Of a stretch of 64,000 bases of DNA, positions 42,147 through 51,104 are shown one piece after another. Under the pieces are notes generated by a model. The model was not told where the DNA came from and searched no databases. It worked only from the letters and a program-made list of their open reading frames with translations. The number at the start of each line of letters is the position of its first letter. The first letter of the stretch is position 1. The position numbers and the translations under genes were made by a program. The stretch lies in the NCBI RefSeq assembly GCF_003931565.1, contig NZ_RRYI01000002.1, positions 682,001-746,000 on the forward strand, read 5' to 3'. This DNA is from Caulobacter sp. 602-1 (GTDB lineage: Bacteria; Pseudomonadota; Alphaproteobacteria; Caulobacterales; Caulobacteraceae).

Positions 42147-43163
42147 ATGGTCTTGGACGTAGCCGCAGCGACCCTCACCCGTAAGCCGGGTTCGGTGGAT
42201 CGTCTCGTGCGCCTCGCCGAGGCCGACATGAAGGGCGTCAACGCCCTGATCACGGACCGGATGCAGAGCGATGTGCCGATCATCCCGGCCCTGGCCGAGC
42301 ATCTGATCGCCGCCGGCGGCAAGCGTCTTCGCCCGTTGCTCACCGTGGCCGCCGCACGCCTGGCCCAGTCGGACAACGACCACTGCCTGAAGCTGGCCGC
42401 GGCCGTCGAGTTCATCCACACCGCCACCCTGCTGCACGACGACGTGGTCGACGGCAGCCAGCTGCGCCGCGGCAAGGTCGCCGCGCACCTGATCTGGGGC
42501 GCGGCGCAGAGCGTGCTGGTGGGCGACTTCCTGTTCGCCCGCGCCTTCGAGCTGATGGTCGAGACCAACTCGATGAAGGCGCTGGAGATCCTGGCCCGCG
42601 CCAGCCGCGTGATCGCCGAGGGCGAGGTGCTGCAGCTGATGCGCAGCCACGACCTGAACCTGTCGCAGGCCGTCTATCTCGAGATCATCCAGGCCAAGAC
42701 CGCCGAACTGTTCGCCGCCGCCTCGGAGGCCGGCGCTGTATCGGCCGGGGTCGACGCCGCCCGGACCGACGCCCTGAAGGCCTATGGCCTGAATCTCGGC
42801 CTGGCCTTCCAGCTGGTCGACGACGCGCTCGACTACGGGGGCACGACCGAGACCCTGGGAAAGAACGCCGGTGACGACTTCCGCGAAGGCAAGGCGACCC
42901 TGCCGCTGCTGCTGGCCATCGCCCGATCGGGGCCCCGCGAGGCGGAATTCTGGGAGCGCGCCATCGGCCGCCGCGAACAGACCGAGGCCGACTTCCGCCG
43001 CGCCCGCGAGTTGATCGTCGGCTCGGGCGCCCTGGACGCCACGCTCGACCTGGCCGCCGACTATGCCGACAAGGCCAAGGCGGCGCTGGCGATCTTCCCG
43101 GCCAACGATTGGCGCGAGGCGCTGGAAGACCTGGCCGATTTCGCGGTCAGTCGCAGGACCTGA
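42147..43163 (+). CDS. ispB: Polyprenyl diphosphate synthase (ubiquinone side chain)
   Basis: A 338-residue trans-prenyltransferase. First Asp-rich motif LLHDDVVDGS near residue 100, second LVDDALDYGG near 230; GGKRLRPLLTVAAARL and DDFREGKATLPLLLA are also typical. It elongates FPP/GPP with IPP to the long chain attached to ubiquinone; chain length (probably C50 in this group) cannot be read from sequence. AAGGAG at 42138 fixes ATG 42147. Its stop overlaps the next start by one base. Confidence 0.9.
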   Translation: MVLDVAAATLTRKPGSVDRLVRLAEADMKGVNALITDRMQSDVPIIPALAEHLIAAGGKRLRPLLTVAAARLAQSDNDHCLKLAAAVEFIHTATLLHDDVVDGSQLRRGKVAAHLIWGAAQSVLVGDFLFARAFELMVETNSMKALEILARASRVIAEGEVLQLMRSHDLNLSQAVYLEIIQAKTAELFAAASEAGAVSAGVDAARTDALKAYGLNLGLAFQLVDDALDYGGTTETLGKNAGDDFREGKATLPLLLAIARSGPREAEFWERAIGRREQTEADFRRARELIVGSGALDATLDLAADYADKAKAALAIFPANDWREALEDLADFAVSRRT

Positions 43164-43756
43164 TGTTCAAGCGGAAGTCATCCTACGGCGGGCTTCCTCC
43201 GGTGCGGCCTGGCCAGACCCTGCCGCGTCTCCAGACCATTGTCGCGTCGTCGCCGGAAAATCCTGGCGGCGATCCGAACATCCGGCCGCATGAGGCCGGA
43301 GAAGTCGCCGGCAAGGTGATCGGCGGCGGCCTGGGCCTGCTGATTGGCGCCTTGCTGATCATTCTGATGCTGGGCCCGATCCTGTGGGCGCCCGTCTGGG
43401 CCGGTCTGCGCGTCGCGCGGCTCGTCCCTGGCCCGCTGTGGGCTTGTCTGGCGGGCCTGACCGTCGGCGTCGTGGCTGCGCTCGTCCAGGCCTGGCTGCT
43501 GATTCAGCGCAGCCCGATCGTGCGCTATCCGGTCGTGGCGTTCTTCGCCTTGATCTGGGTCGGGGGCCTGTGGCTGGAGTTCACCTCGCCGCGGCACGAC
43601 TGGATCACCACCGCGCCAACGCTGCGCATGCCGGGGACCTGGGGCTGGGTGCTGATCGGCGTCGGGACCGTGCTCTATGCCGGGGTCTACGTTCTGACGC
43701 TCAGCCGCTTTGGCAAGGGACGCTGGGCGCGCAAGTGGCAGCTGATCAAGTCCTAG
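43163..43756 (+). CDS. Polytopic membrane protein of unknown function
   Basis: 197 residues. After a polar N-terminus of about 45 residues (Pro/Gly-rich), hydrophobic segments follow at about 48-75, 80-105, 115-135 and 158-180 (GLLIGALLIILMLGPILWAP, LWACLAGLTVGVVAALVQ, YPVVAFFALIWVGGLWL, WVLIGVGTVLYAGVYVLTL). It shares a base with the polyprenyl synthase stop, so it is co-translated. No family is recognised; a link to quinone or isoprenoid biology is only suggested by position. Confidence 0.7.
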   Translation: MFKRKSSYGGLPPVRPGQTLPRLQTIVASSPENPGGDPNIRPHEAGEVAGKVIGGGLGLLIGALLIILMLGPILWAPVWAGLRVARLVPGPLWACLAGLTVGVVAALVQAWLLIQRSPIVRYPVVAFFALIWVGGLWLEFTSPRHDWITTAPTLRMPGTWGWVLIGVGTVLYAGVYVLTLSRFGKGRWARKWQLIKS

Positions 43757-43846
43757 CCCTGAGGTGAATTCGCCGTAACGCTCTTCACAGAAAGGGCGGG
43801 CGGGGCCACGTCTAGGGCCAGGGCGCTTTGCCTTTGCTGGGGACTT

Positions 43847-44239
43847 TTGGACGTGATCCGTTTCATCCTGAACGTGCTGTGGTTCTTCTTCGGCGGTCTG
43901 GTCACCGGCCTGGGCTGGCTTCTGGCCGGCGTGCTGCTGGCGATCACCATCGTGGGCCTGCCTTATGCGGGCGCGGCCTTCCGCATTGCCGGCTTCGCCT
44001 TCTGGCCGTTCGGCAAGGAGATCGTCGTCCGCGAGGTCGGCCTGGGCTCGGGGCCGCTGGGCGTGGTCCTGAACGTGATCTGGTTCATCCTGGCCGGCTG
44101 GTGGCTGGCCCTGGGGCACGTGGTGGTCGCCGTCGCCGAGGCGATCACGATCATCGGCATCCCGTTCGCGATCAAAGACCTGCAACTGGCCTACATCGCC
44201 CTGGCGCCCATCGGCCGGGACGTGGCGCGGGTCGACTAG
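43847..44239 (+). CDS. YccF-domain membrane protein
   Basis: 130 residues with two YccF repeats: FILNVLWFFFGGLVTGLGWLL...IVGLPYAGAAFRIAGFAFWPFG and VVLNVIWFILAGWWLALGH...IIGIPFAIKDLQLAYIALAPIG. Each repeat has two hydrophobic segments. The family role is unknown. The start is probably TTG 43847 after TGGGGAC; GTG 43853 is possible. Its stop overlaps the convergent toxin gene by 4 bp. Confidence 0.85.
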   Translation: MDVIRFILNVLWFFFGGLVTGLGWLLAGVLLAITIVGLPYAGAAFRIAGFAFWPFGKEIVVREVGLGSGPLGVVLNVIWFILAGWWLALGHVVVAVAEAITIIGIPFAIKDLQLAYIALAPIGRDVARVD

Positions 44240-44544
44240 AAGCCGGTGAACAGGCGGTCGAGCGCGCGACGGATGGCGTCTTCGTGCTCGACTGCCGAAC
44301 CGACCTGGCGACGCAGATCCGTCTGACGGATCGCGATCATGCCGGTCACGCTGATGAGCAGACTTTCATCATCGCGTTCCAATGGGATTTCGAAAGCGGT
44401 GACAGGCGCCGTCCTGCCTCTCAGAACCGGCGCGACGATCGCTCCCGTCAGTCCGGTCGCATAGTGCGACGAGAGGACGAGCACGAACGGCACGGCCGCC
44501 CGCATCGCGGAAATCGGGTTCTCGTACAGATCGAACTGGCGCAC
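44236..44544 (-). CDS. ccdB: CcdB-family toxin
   Basis: 102 residues. MRQFDLYENPISAMRAAVPFVLVLSSHY and VTAFEIPLERDDESLLISV are CcdB features; the protein ends RALDRLFTGF, so the usual C-terminal Trp-Gly-Ile of F-plasmid CcdB reads Thr-Gly-Phe. CcdB traps DNA gyrase; whether this variant does so is not known. The start codon is GTG, immediately after the antitoxin stop, giving coupled and probably lower translation. Confidence 0.85.
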   Translation of the reverse strand: MRQFDLYENPISAMRAAVPFVLVLSSHYATGLTGAIVAPVLRGRTAPVTAFEIPLERDDESLLISVTGMIAIRQTDLRRQVGSAVEHEDAIRRALDRLFTGF

Positions 44545-44787
44545 TCACCAGGTCCGCAGATGATCCGAGAGAAGGCCGTGCTCTTCGATGAAGAGATTGT
44601 GCTCCTTGATCGCTTCGGCGTTTTCCTCGGCCCACCGCCGGGCTCGTTCCTCTGCGCCGGCCGGGTCGACCTTCTGCAGATGCAACCGCAGCTGCGTCTC
44701 GCTCATGCCTGAGACGGAAATGCCCAGCCGCTTGGCCTGGACCAGCAGTTCGGGGTCGATGCCGAGGTCGAGTTCGGGCGCGTCCAT
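44545..44787 (-). CDS. ccdA: CcdA-family antitoxin
   Basis: 80 residues. The N-terminal half (LDLGIDPELLVQAKRLGIS) is the ribbon-helix-helix region that binds the operator. The C-terminal half, ERARRWAEENAEAIKEHNLFIEEHGLLSDHLRTW, is the CcdB-neutralising tail. The gene is directly upstream of the toxin with zero intergenic bases. Such pairs on chromosomes may be stabilising relics or decoys for plasmid CcdB. Confidence 0.87.
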   Translation of the reverse strand: MDAPELDLGIDPELLVQAKRLGISVSGMSETQLRLHLQKVDPAGAEERARRWAEENAEAIKEHNLFIEEHGLLSDHLRTW

Positions 44788-44861
44788 GGGCGGAGCATAT
44801 CGCGGTTTAGGTCGACGGGAAATCAGACGGTCGCGCGCCGGCGGAATGGCCAGTCGATTCT

Positions 44862-45533
44862 TCAGCCGACACCTAGCCATTCCAAGCCGCCTGGCAAATC
44901 GAAATCGGCGTAGTCGACCTGCAGCACGCGTCGCCGGCGCGGCGGCTCGGCGCGGTCAGAAGCGTGCAGGATCGGTGTCGAATAGGCCCAGACGTCGGCG
45001 GTGTCCGCCAGGCAGACCAACTGGCGCAGGGCTTCGGCCTCTCGCGCCGCCGCCTCGGCCGGGACACGCCCCAGGCGATGGGAGCCGAGCGCGACCCGTA
45101 ATGGAGCGTTGCTGCTGTCGACGGGATCGAGATGGACGCGGACGGTGAGCATCCGGGCCAGCACCTCGAACGGCGGGGCGACGTGCAGGACGCCGTCCTT
45201 GGTCGACCAGGGGCTGAAACCCTCGACCTCACGACGCTCCCGCACCGGGATCACGCGATCCTGGTGCCAGGCGACGATCCAGTTGGCCTCGGGCGTCTTG
45301 TCGAACATCACCGCGCGGACGGGGCGGGCCGCGCTGGACGTCAGGCGGGCCGCCAAGGCTCCGACGGGGCCGTTGGACGCCAGTATCGAGTCGAGCGCGA
45401 CATCGCCGCGCAAGCGGGCCCCTGGGCGCGCGCCGATGGCGTCATCGGCGAGGGCGCGTAGCGCCTCGATATGCGGCTTGGAAAGCAAATCGGCGGCAAG
45501 AACAGCGCCGTCGCGCTCGAGCGTCTCGCGCAT
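44862..45533 (-). CDS. PhyH-family Fe(II)/2-oxoglutarate dioxygenase
   Basis: 223 residues. The iron ligands are visible as WHQDRVIP (HxD) and a distal His in TPILHASDRAEPPRRRRVLQVDY, where an Arg binds 2-oxoglutarate. This matches phytanoyl-CoA-type hydroxylases. The substrate is unknown. It starts 2 bp from the stop of the upstream GNAT gene, so the two are in one transcript. Confidence 0.85.
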   Translation of the reverse strand: MRETLERDGAVLAADLLSKPHIEALRALADDAIGARPGARLRGDVALDSILASNGPVGALAARLTSSAARPVRAVMFDKTPEANWIVAWHQDRVIPVRERREVEGFSPWSTKDGVLHVAPPFEVLARMLTVRVHLDPVDSSNAPLRVALGSHRLGRVPAEAAAREAEALRQLVCLADTADVWAYSTPILHASDRAEPPRRRRVLQVDYADFDLPGGLEWLGVG

Positions 45534-45535
45534 CG

Positions 45536-45988
45536 TCAGGTCTTCCGCATCACGTGGGTCCAGGGCCCGCTGGTGTCCGGAACAAACCCCTGCGCCTCCC
45601 AGAACGGGCCGGCGGCTTCGGAGGCCCTGGCGTTGACCGTCAGCAGGCCGACGCTGTCGAAACCCTCATGGATCAGGGCCGCGGCGAGGGCGCTGGCCAC
45701 GCCCCGGCGGCGCATCGCTGGCCGGACGTAGAAGCGGCGCAGGCGACGGGCCGGCTCGGGAGCGGCGGGTTCGACGCTGAGCGCGCCGATCCCCGCCAAC
45801 TCTCCCACCAGGAACGCGGCGAGGATGGCCTCGCCGTCGTCCTGGAAGCGTGCGCCGCGCGCCTGGTCTTTTGGCGCCCAGCCGTCCGCCAGCAGGGCCA
45901 TGTTGCGCACGCCTTCGTCGGAGGCCTCCGCGACCAGGTCGTCGAAGCCATCCGGCAGCTCGTCAAAGATCCTGACGAGTTGAAGCAC
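45536..45988 (-). CDS. GNAT acetyltransferase
   Basis: 150 residues. Core motif A is LRRFYVRPAMRRRGVASALAAALI, where RxxGxA binds acetyl-CoA; GLLTVNARASEAAGPFWEAQGFVPD is motif B. The start is GTG at 45988. It lies 6 bp after the fumC stop on the same strand, so fumC, this gene and the PhyH gene may form an operon. The acceptor is not known. Confidence 0.85.
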   Translation of the reverse strand: MLQLVRIFDELPDGFDDLVAEASDEGVRNMALLADGWAPKDQARGARFQDDGEAILAAFLVGELAGIGALSVEPAAPEPARRLRRFYVRPAMRRRGVASALAAALIHEGFDSVGLLTVNARASEAAGPFWEAQGFVPDTSGPWTHVMRKT

Positions 45989-45994
45989 TCAGCC

Positions 45995-47386
45995 TCAGCC
46001 CGGCGAGACCATCTTTTCCGGGCGGACGTACTGGTCGAACTCCTCGTTCGTCAGATAGCCGCCGCCCACGGCTTCCTCGCGCAGCGTGGTGCCGTTCTTG
46101 TGCGCCGTCTTGGCGATCTTAGCGCAGATGTCGTAGCCGAGGCGGCCGTTCAGGGCCGTGACCAGCATCAGGCTGTTCTCGACGCCCTTCTTGATGTTGT
46201 CGACGCGCGGCTCAATGCCGACGACGCAGTTGTCGGTGAAGCTGATCGCCGCGTCGGCCAGCAATCGGACCGACTGCAGGAAGTTATAGGCCATCACCGG
46301 ATTGTAGACGTTCAGTTCGAAGTGGCCCTGGCTGCCGGCGAAGGTCAGGGCGGCGTTGTTGCCGAACACCTGCACGCAGACCTGGGTGAGGGCCTCGCAC
46401 TGGGTCGGATTGACCTTGCCCGGCATGATCGACGAGCCCGGCTCGTTTTCCGGCAGCGACAGCTCGCCGAGGCCGGCGCGCGGACCCGAGCCCAGGAAGC
46501 GGATGTCGTTGGCGATCTTGAACAGGCTGGCGGCGACGGTGTTGATCGCGCCGTGGCTGAAGACCATGGCGTCGTGGGCGGCCAGGGCCTCGAACTTGTT
46601 CGGGGCGGTGGTGAACTCAAGACCGGTGATCGCGGCGATGGCCTCGGCCACGCCTTCCGCGAAACCAATGGGGGCGTTCAGGCCGGTGCCGACGGCGGTG
46701 CCGCCCTGGGCCAGCTGCATCAGCTTGGGCAGGGTGCTTTCGATGCGCTCGATGCCGTTGGCGACCTGCTGGGCGTAGCCGCCAAATTCCTGGCCCAGGG
46801 TCAGGGGCGTCGCGTCCTGGGTGTGGGTGCGGCCGATCTTGATGATGTCGGCCCAGGCCTTGGTCTTGGCTTCCAGGGCGGCGTGCAGGTGCTTCAGGGC
46901 CGGCAGCAGGTCGTGGACGATCTGTTCCGCGCAGGCCACGTGCATGGCCGTCGGATAGGTGTCGTTCGACGACTGGCTCATATTGACGTGGTCGTTGGGG
47001 TGGACGGGCTTCTTGCTGCCCATCTCGCCGCCCAGCATCTCGATCGCGCGGTTCGAGATCACCTCGTTGGCGTTCATGTTCGACTGGGTGCCCGAGCCGG
47101 TCTGCCAGACGACCAGCGGGAAGTGGTCGTTCAGCTTGCCGTCGATCACCTCGTTGGCGGCCGCGATGATCGTCTCGGCGATCTTGGCGTCCAGCTTGCC
47201 CAGCTTCAGGTTGGTCTCGGCGGCGGCGCGCTTGACGATGCCCAGGGCGCGAACGACCGGCAGGGGCTGCTTCTCCCAGCCGATCTTGAAGTTGCCCAGG
47301 CTGCGCTGGGCTTGCGCGCCCCAATAGCGGTCAGCGGCGACTTCGATCGGGCCAAAGGTGTCGGTCTCGATGCGCGTGGCGGTCAT
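45995..47386 (-). CDS. fumC: Class II fumarate hydratase
   Basis: 463 residues, the normal size for FumC, an oxygen-stable fumarase of the TCA cycle. Signature [13 protein letters not shown] near residue 318 contains the catalytic Ser loop. Also seen are [40 protein letters not shown] and [11 protein letters not shown]. No iron-sulfur cysteines, as expected for class II. Confidence 0.96.
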   Translation of the reverse strand: MTATRIETDTFGPIEVAADRYWGAQAQRSLGNFKIGWEKQPLPVVRALGIVKRAAAETNLKLGKLDAKIAETIIAAANEVIDGKLNDHFPLVVWQTGSGTQSNMNANEVISNRAIEMLGGEMGSKKPVHPNDHVNMSQSSNDTYPTAMHVACAEQIVHDLLPALKHLHAALEAKTKAWADIIKIGRTHTQDATPLTLGQEFGGYAQQVANGIERIESTLPKLMQLAQGGTAVGTGLNAPIGFAEGVAEAIAAITGLEFTTAPNKFEALAAHDAMVFSHGAINTVAASLFKIANDIRFLGSGPRAGLGELSLPENEPGSSIMPGKVNPTQCEALTQVCVQVFGNNAALTFAGSQGHFELNVYNPVMAYNFLQSVRLLADAAISFTDNCVVGIEPRVDNIKKGVENSLMLVTALNGRLGYDICAKIAKTAHKNGTTLREEAVGGGYLTNEEFDQYVRPEKMVSPG

Positions 47387-47472
47387 GCGGCGATCTCCGG
47401 AAAAACGGTCGAGCGCGGTCTAGACCTTGAGCGGCGAGAGGGCAATGTTCGCAAGCGCGAAGGAGACCCCGC

Positions 47473-48012
47473 ATGATCCCCTATTTGGCGCTGCCCCGTT
47501 CGATCAACACGGGCAAGCGCAAGGTGCTGAAGGAAGACCTGCTGGGTATCGCCAAGGACGTCGGCTTCACGGAGGCCAAGACCTATCTGGCCAGCGGCAA
47601 TCTCCTGCTTTGGGGGACGCATGAGGGCGGAGCTGCGCTGGAACAGGTGCTTGAAGACGCCCTGGAAGCCCGCATCGGCCTGCGCACTGACTTCATGGTT
47701 CGCTCGCCCTCGGACCTGCGGGCGATCATCGACGGCAATCCGTTCAAGACCGAGGCCGAGGACCATCCCAGCCACCTGATCGTCAATTTCCTGAAGGCGC
47801 CTCTGCCGAAGGGCGACGAAGAGATCTTGAGAGCGGCGAACACCGGACCGGAGCGGTTCGCGGTCGCGGCGCGGGAGCTCTATATCGACTTCCCGATCAG
47901 CATCGCCGACTCGCTGCTGGATCGGGATTGGAAGAAGACGAAGCGCAATCCGGTCGGCACGACGCGAAACTGGAACACCGTGCTAAAGCTGGCCGAAATG
48001 ATGGGCGCCTAG
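47473..48012 (+). CDS. DUF1697 family protein
   Basis: 179 residues. The family pattern is visible: YLALPRSINTGKRKVLKEDL, AKTYLASGNLLLW, DFMVRSPSDLRAIIDGNPF, LYIDFPISIADS and TTRNWNTVLKLAEM. It is cytosolic and small; the function is not established. GGAGAC precedes the start. Divergent from fumC. Confidence 0.88.
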   Translation: MIPYLALPRSINTGKRKVLKEDLLGIAKDVGFTEAKTYLASGNLLLWGTHEGGAALEQVLEDALEARIGLRTDFMVRSPSDLRAIIDGNPFKTEAEDHPSHLIVNFLKAPLPKGDEEILRAANTGPERFAVAARELYIDFPISIADSLLDRDWKKTKRNPVGTTRNWNTVLKLAEMMGA

Positions 48013-48045
48013 GCGCTCGGCTCCCAGGCTCAAGGTTCTGAAAGC

Positions 48046-48435
48046 TTGTTCGAAGACGACTGGACCCACCACGGCAAGGTCCGCGCTCGCGAGGCCGGCG
48101 GCGAGCTGACCATCGTGGTCGACGGGCTGACCACCCAGGGCAAGTACTACAAGCCGCTGATCTACGAGTTTTTCCGCAAGTCCTGGCGCGGCTCTCGTCC
48201 GGCGTGGGGCGAGTTCAGCGTCGAGATCGGCATGGAATATCTGGGCGAGCCGCCGTGGATGGACCTCGACAACCTGGCCAAGGCCCTCCTGGACGCCATC
48301 AAGGGCTACGCCTTTCACGACGACGCCCAGGTCGCCCGGTTGCTGGTCGAGCGGCGTCCGGGCGAGCGCGAGCGGATCATCATCCAGGTGCGGAAGCTGA
48401 ACTCAAGCCTTATGCGGCGAACGCTCGAAGACTGA
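48046..48435 (+). CDS. RusA-family Holliday junction resolvase
   Basis: 129 residues. The catalytic Asp set is in PWMDLDNLAKALLDAIKGYAFHDDAQVARL, matching RusA. RusA is a phage-derived enzyme in E. coli; here the neighbours are ordinary chromosomal genes, so it is probably a housekeeping or domesticated copy. The start is TTG 48046 (LFEDDWTHHGKV); no better start is visible. The 3' end overlaps the convergent membrane gene by 33 bp. Confidence 0.85.
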   Translation: MFEDDWTHHGKVRAREAGGELTIVVDGLTTQGKYYKPLIYEFFRKSWRGSRPAWGEFSVEIGMEYLGEPPWMDLDNLAKALLDAIKGYAFHDDAQVARLLVERRPGERERIIIQVRKLNSSLMRRTLED

Positions 48436-48789
48436 GGCGGCCACGGCCACGTACAGCACCACCAGGAAGGCGCCGTAGCGGCCGACGCTGACGGGATCGC
48501 CCGACGGCATGATTTCGGCGTAGCGCGAGACCACCAGGCTCCCCGCGACAAGGCCGGGCGTCGAGAACAGGATCATCGCGAACAGACGGCGGCGGCGCGG
48601 CGTGTGCGTGAGCCGGGCGACCGCCTGGAAGGCGAACGTCACGGCGGCGGCCGCCGCGAACGCGTTGATCGCGTAGAACCAGAAGGCGCTTTCCAGAAGC
48701 CCCCCACCGAAAGCGGCATAAAACAGGGTGGCCGCCGACCAGGCCGCCAGCCCCGTTCCCCCAAACGCCAAACCGTCCAGTTTTGACAC
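48403..48789 (-). CDS. Small four-helix membrane protein of unknown function
   Basis: 128 residues with four hydrophobic segments: GLAAWSAATLFYAAFGGGLL, FYAINAFAAAAAVTFAFQAV, LFAMILFSTPGLVAGSLVV and YGAFLVVLYVAVAASVF. GTG 48789 has GGGAG seven bases upstream and is preferred over TTG 48831. There is no recognised family. Tail-to-tail overlap with the RusA gene. Confidence 0.7.
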   Translation of the reverse strand: MSKLDGLAFGGTGLAAWSAATLFYAAFGGGLLESAFWFYAINAFAAAAAVTFAFQAVARLTHTPRRRRLFAMILFSTPGLVAGSLVVSRYAEIMPSGDPVSVGRYGAFLVVLYVAVAASVFERSPHKA

Positions 48790-48874
48790 GTCGCGTCTCC
48801 CTCGCTCGTCTCCCCAAACGGCGTTCTGCAAGCCAGGCGCCGGGAAACGAGCCGAGGAGTGAACGGTGACGGGA

Positions 48875-51025
48875 CTAGCTTTTCGGCAGCAGGTAACCCC
48901 ACAGGCCCAGGAGTACGCTGAGCAGGACGAAGAGCAGGGCGGTGAAGGTGAAGGCCAGCTTGCGGCCGCTGCTCCAGCTGTCGACCCGCCGGCCGCCGCG
49001 CCAGACCATCGGCAGGGCGCCGAGCGTGAGAATGCTGAGCGCCGCGGCGACCAGGGCGCAGGCCGAGCCGCTGAGCAGCCAACCCGAGGGCCAGCCGAAG
49101 AACACGAGGGTCTGATCGGCGGCCTTGGCCGAGAACACGCCCATGCAGCCGGCCGAGATCAGCCACAGCACCGCCTGCATGGTCTGCATCTGGGCGGCGC
49201 GCGCCTGGACCGGGGTCTGGCGGGCCTCGCGGCGATTGCGGAACAGGACGCCCAGGATGGTGACGATGCTGGCCAAGCCCGCGATCACCGCCGTCCACTT
49301 CAGCAGGCTGGCCGACCGGAAGAAGCCGATCCGCTCATAGGTGGCGAATCCGCGCGCGGCGTAGAAGCGCGACGGCCGGTCGCCATTGGCGTCGAAGACC
49401 AGCATCAGCGGCCCGTCGACGGCCTTGAATACGCCGGGGCGCTCCGTGCCGTTATAGAGGCTGCTGACGCCGCCTTCGGTCACGGTCAGGCGGCCATCGG
49501 CGGTGGCGCGGACATTGGCGCTGCCAGTGATGCGGTTGATGAAGCCCTCCAGCCCGCCATAGGCCCGGCGGGTGGTCAGATAGTCGCCTTCATAGGCCTT
49601 GGCCTGCGCGTAGGTGATGGCGCTGTCGGCCGGCACGGCCGGGGCGGGGGCGTAGAAGTGCTCGACGATGGTCGCGGGCAAGGTGGCCGGCAGGTTCGCG
49701 CCGCTGTCGGTATTGACCGAGACGAAGACACCCAAGCCCAGATCCGGCACGATCACCATGTTGGAATGGAAGTAGAGCGTCGCGCCCTGGTGGCCGTAGC
49801 CGCGGCGATTGCCGGGCATCGGGCCGTCCTGGAAGCCGGCGTTCCAGCCAGCCGCTTCCGGAGCGGGGCGGTACATCGGGGTGCGGAAGGCCAAGGCGGT
49901 CTTGGGCGAGAAGATGGTCTTGCCGTCGATCACCCCGCCGTTCAGCAGCAGGGTCATGTAGCGCGCCATGTCGCCGGCCGTGCTCGAGGCCGAGGCGGCG
50001 GGGGCCGCCTGGCCCATGAACTCGCGCGGCTGGGTCTTCCAGCCCATCGGCGTCCACGAGAAGCCGTCCGACAGGTTGGCGGCGAGGGATCCGTTCATCG
50101 GCGCGGGCAGGCCGTCGCGCCACGGGCGCGCCTCGCGGAAGGTGGTGTGGCGCATGCCGGCCGGCAGGATGATCTCCTCGCTGACCAACTGCTCGTAGGG
50201 CTTGCCGGTGACATTGGCGACCGCGGCGCCCGCCAGCGCCGCGCCATAGTTCGAATAGCTGGGCAGCAGCCCCGGCTCGCGCACCCGGCGCGGACGTTCC
50301 TGGCGCAGGTAGTCGGCCAGGGTGCGGACGCGGCTGGGATCGCGCTCGAACAGCTGACCCATCGACCGGTCTTCGAACCCGCCGGTGTGGGTCATCAGGT
50401 CGCGCAGGCGCACCTGGGTCTTCTTGCCCTGATCCTTCAGCTGCAGGGGTTCGGGCAGATAGAGATTCACCGGACCATCGAGGCGCATGTGGCCTGACTC
50501 GATCTCGTTCATCAGGGTGATCCAGGTGAACGTCTTGGAGATCGAGGCTATGCGGAACAGGGTCGTATCGGGATCAACCGGCTTGCGCTGGCCGAGGTTC
50601 GAGAATCCGTAGCCCTTTTTGAGCACCACCTGACCGTTCTGGACCACCGACAGGGTGACGCCAGCGATGTGGTCGCGGCTCATGGCGCGGCGGACGACGC
50701 CATCGACGAAGGCCTCCAGCTCCGGCGCCGACATGGGCGTATGGGGCGTGGGAGCCGGGATGGCGGGCGCGGTAGGCGCAGGCGTGGCGGCGACGGCGAC
50801 GGCCGGAGCCGCGACGGGCTTGGGCGGCGTGGCCGCCACGACGGGACGGGGGCGCACCCGGCGAGGGCGCAGGCTGTTATAGGGACGGGGGGCGGCGTTC
50901 AGCGTCGGTTCGTCGGCGGCGGGCGGCGGAGACGAGTCCTGGGCCCGCGCCTCCGATCCCGTGACAGACCATAGTGCGATGAAGGCCGCCGCGAGGGCGG
51001 CTGCGGGCGATACGCGCGACGTCAA
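48875..51025 (-). CDS. Membrane-anchored serine hydrolase (class C beta-lactamase/esterase fold)
   Basis: 716 residues. A signal peptide (1-28) is followed by a Pro/Ala/Arg-rich linker to about residue 95. The beta-lactamase domain has SxxK at Ser161-Lys164 (IASISK), YSN at 257-259 and an HQG in GYGHQGATLYF. A middle beta domain follows, then about four membrane helices in the last 130 residues, ending YLLPKS. The catalytic domain should face the periplasm. Such proteins may act on peptidoglycan peptides or esters. The start is TTG, with AGGGGAC close upstream. Confidence 0.88.
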   Translation of the reverse strand: MTSRVSPAAALAAAFIALWSVTGSEARAQDSSPPPAADEPTLNAAPRPYNSLRPRRVRPRPVVAATPPKPVAAPAVAVAATPAPTAPAIPAPTPHTPMSAPELEAFVDGVVRRAMSRDHIAGVTLSVVQNGQVVLKKGYGFSNLGQRKPVDPDTTLFRIASISKTFTWITLMNEIESGHMRLDGPVNLYLPEPLQLKDQGKKTQVRLRDLMTHTGGFEDRSMGQLFERDPSRVRTLADYLRQERPRRVREPGLLPSYSNYGAALAGAAVANVTGKPYEQLVSEEIILPAGMRHTTFREARPWRDGLPAPMNGSLAANLSDGFSWTPMGWKTQPREFMGQAAPAASASSTAGDMARYMTLLLNGGVIDGKTIFSPKTALAFRTPMYRPAPEAAGWNAGFQDGPMPGNRRGYGHQGATLYFHSNMVIVPDLGLGVFVSVNTDSGANLPATLPATIVEHFYAPAPAVPADSAITYAQAKAYEGDYLTTRRAYGGLEGFINRITGSANVRATADGRLTVTEGGVSSLYNGTERPGVFKAVDGPLMLVFDANGDRPSRFYAARGFATYERIGFFRSASLLKWTAVIAGLASIVTILGVLFRNRREARQTPVQARAAQMQTMQAVLWLISAGCMGVFSAKAADQTLVFFGWPSGWLLSGSACALVAAALSILTLGALPMVWRGGRRVDSWSSGRKLAFTFTALLFVLLSVLLGLWGYLLPKS

Positions 51026-51104
51026 CGATGTCCCCTGGGTGAAGCGGAAGAACCCCTAGGGTTTGTGTAACGTGCTGGGCGCGGGGGTCAAACCCGATCA
51101 CCGG

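Noticed and set aside
48046..48435. Prophage remnant suggested by RusA
   Set aside because: No integrase, capsid, terminase or att repeats nearby.
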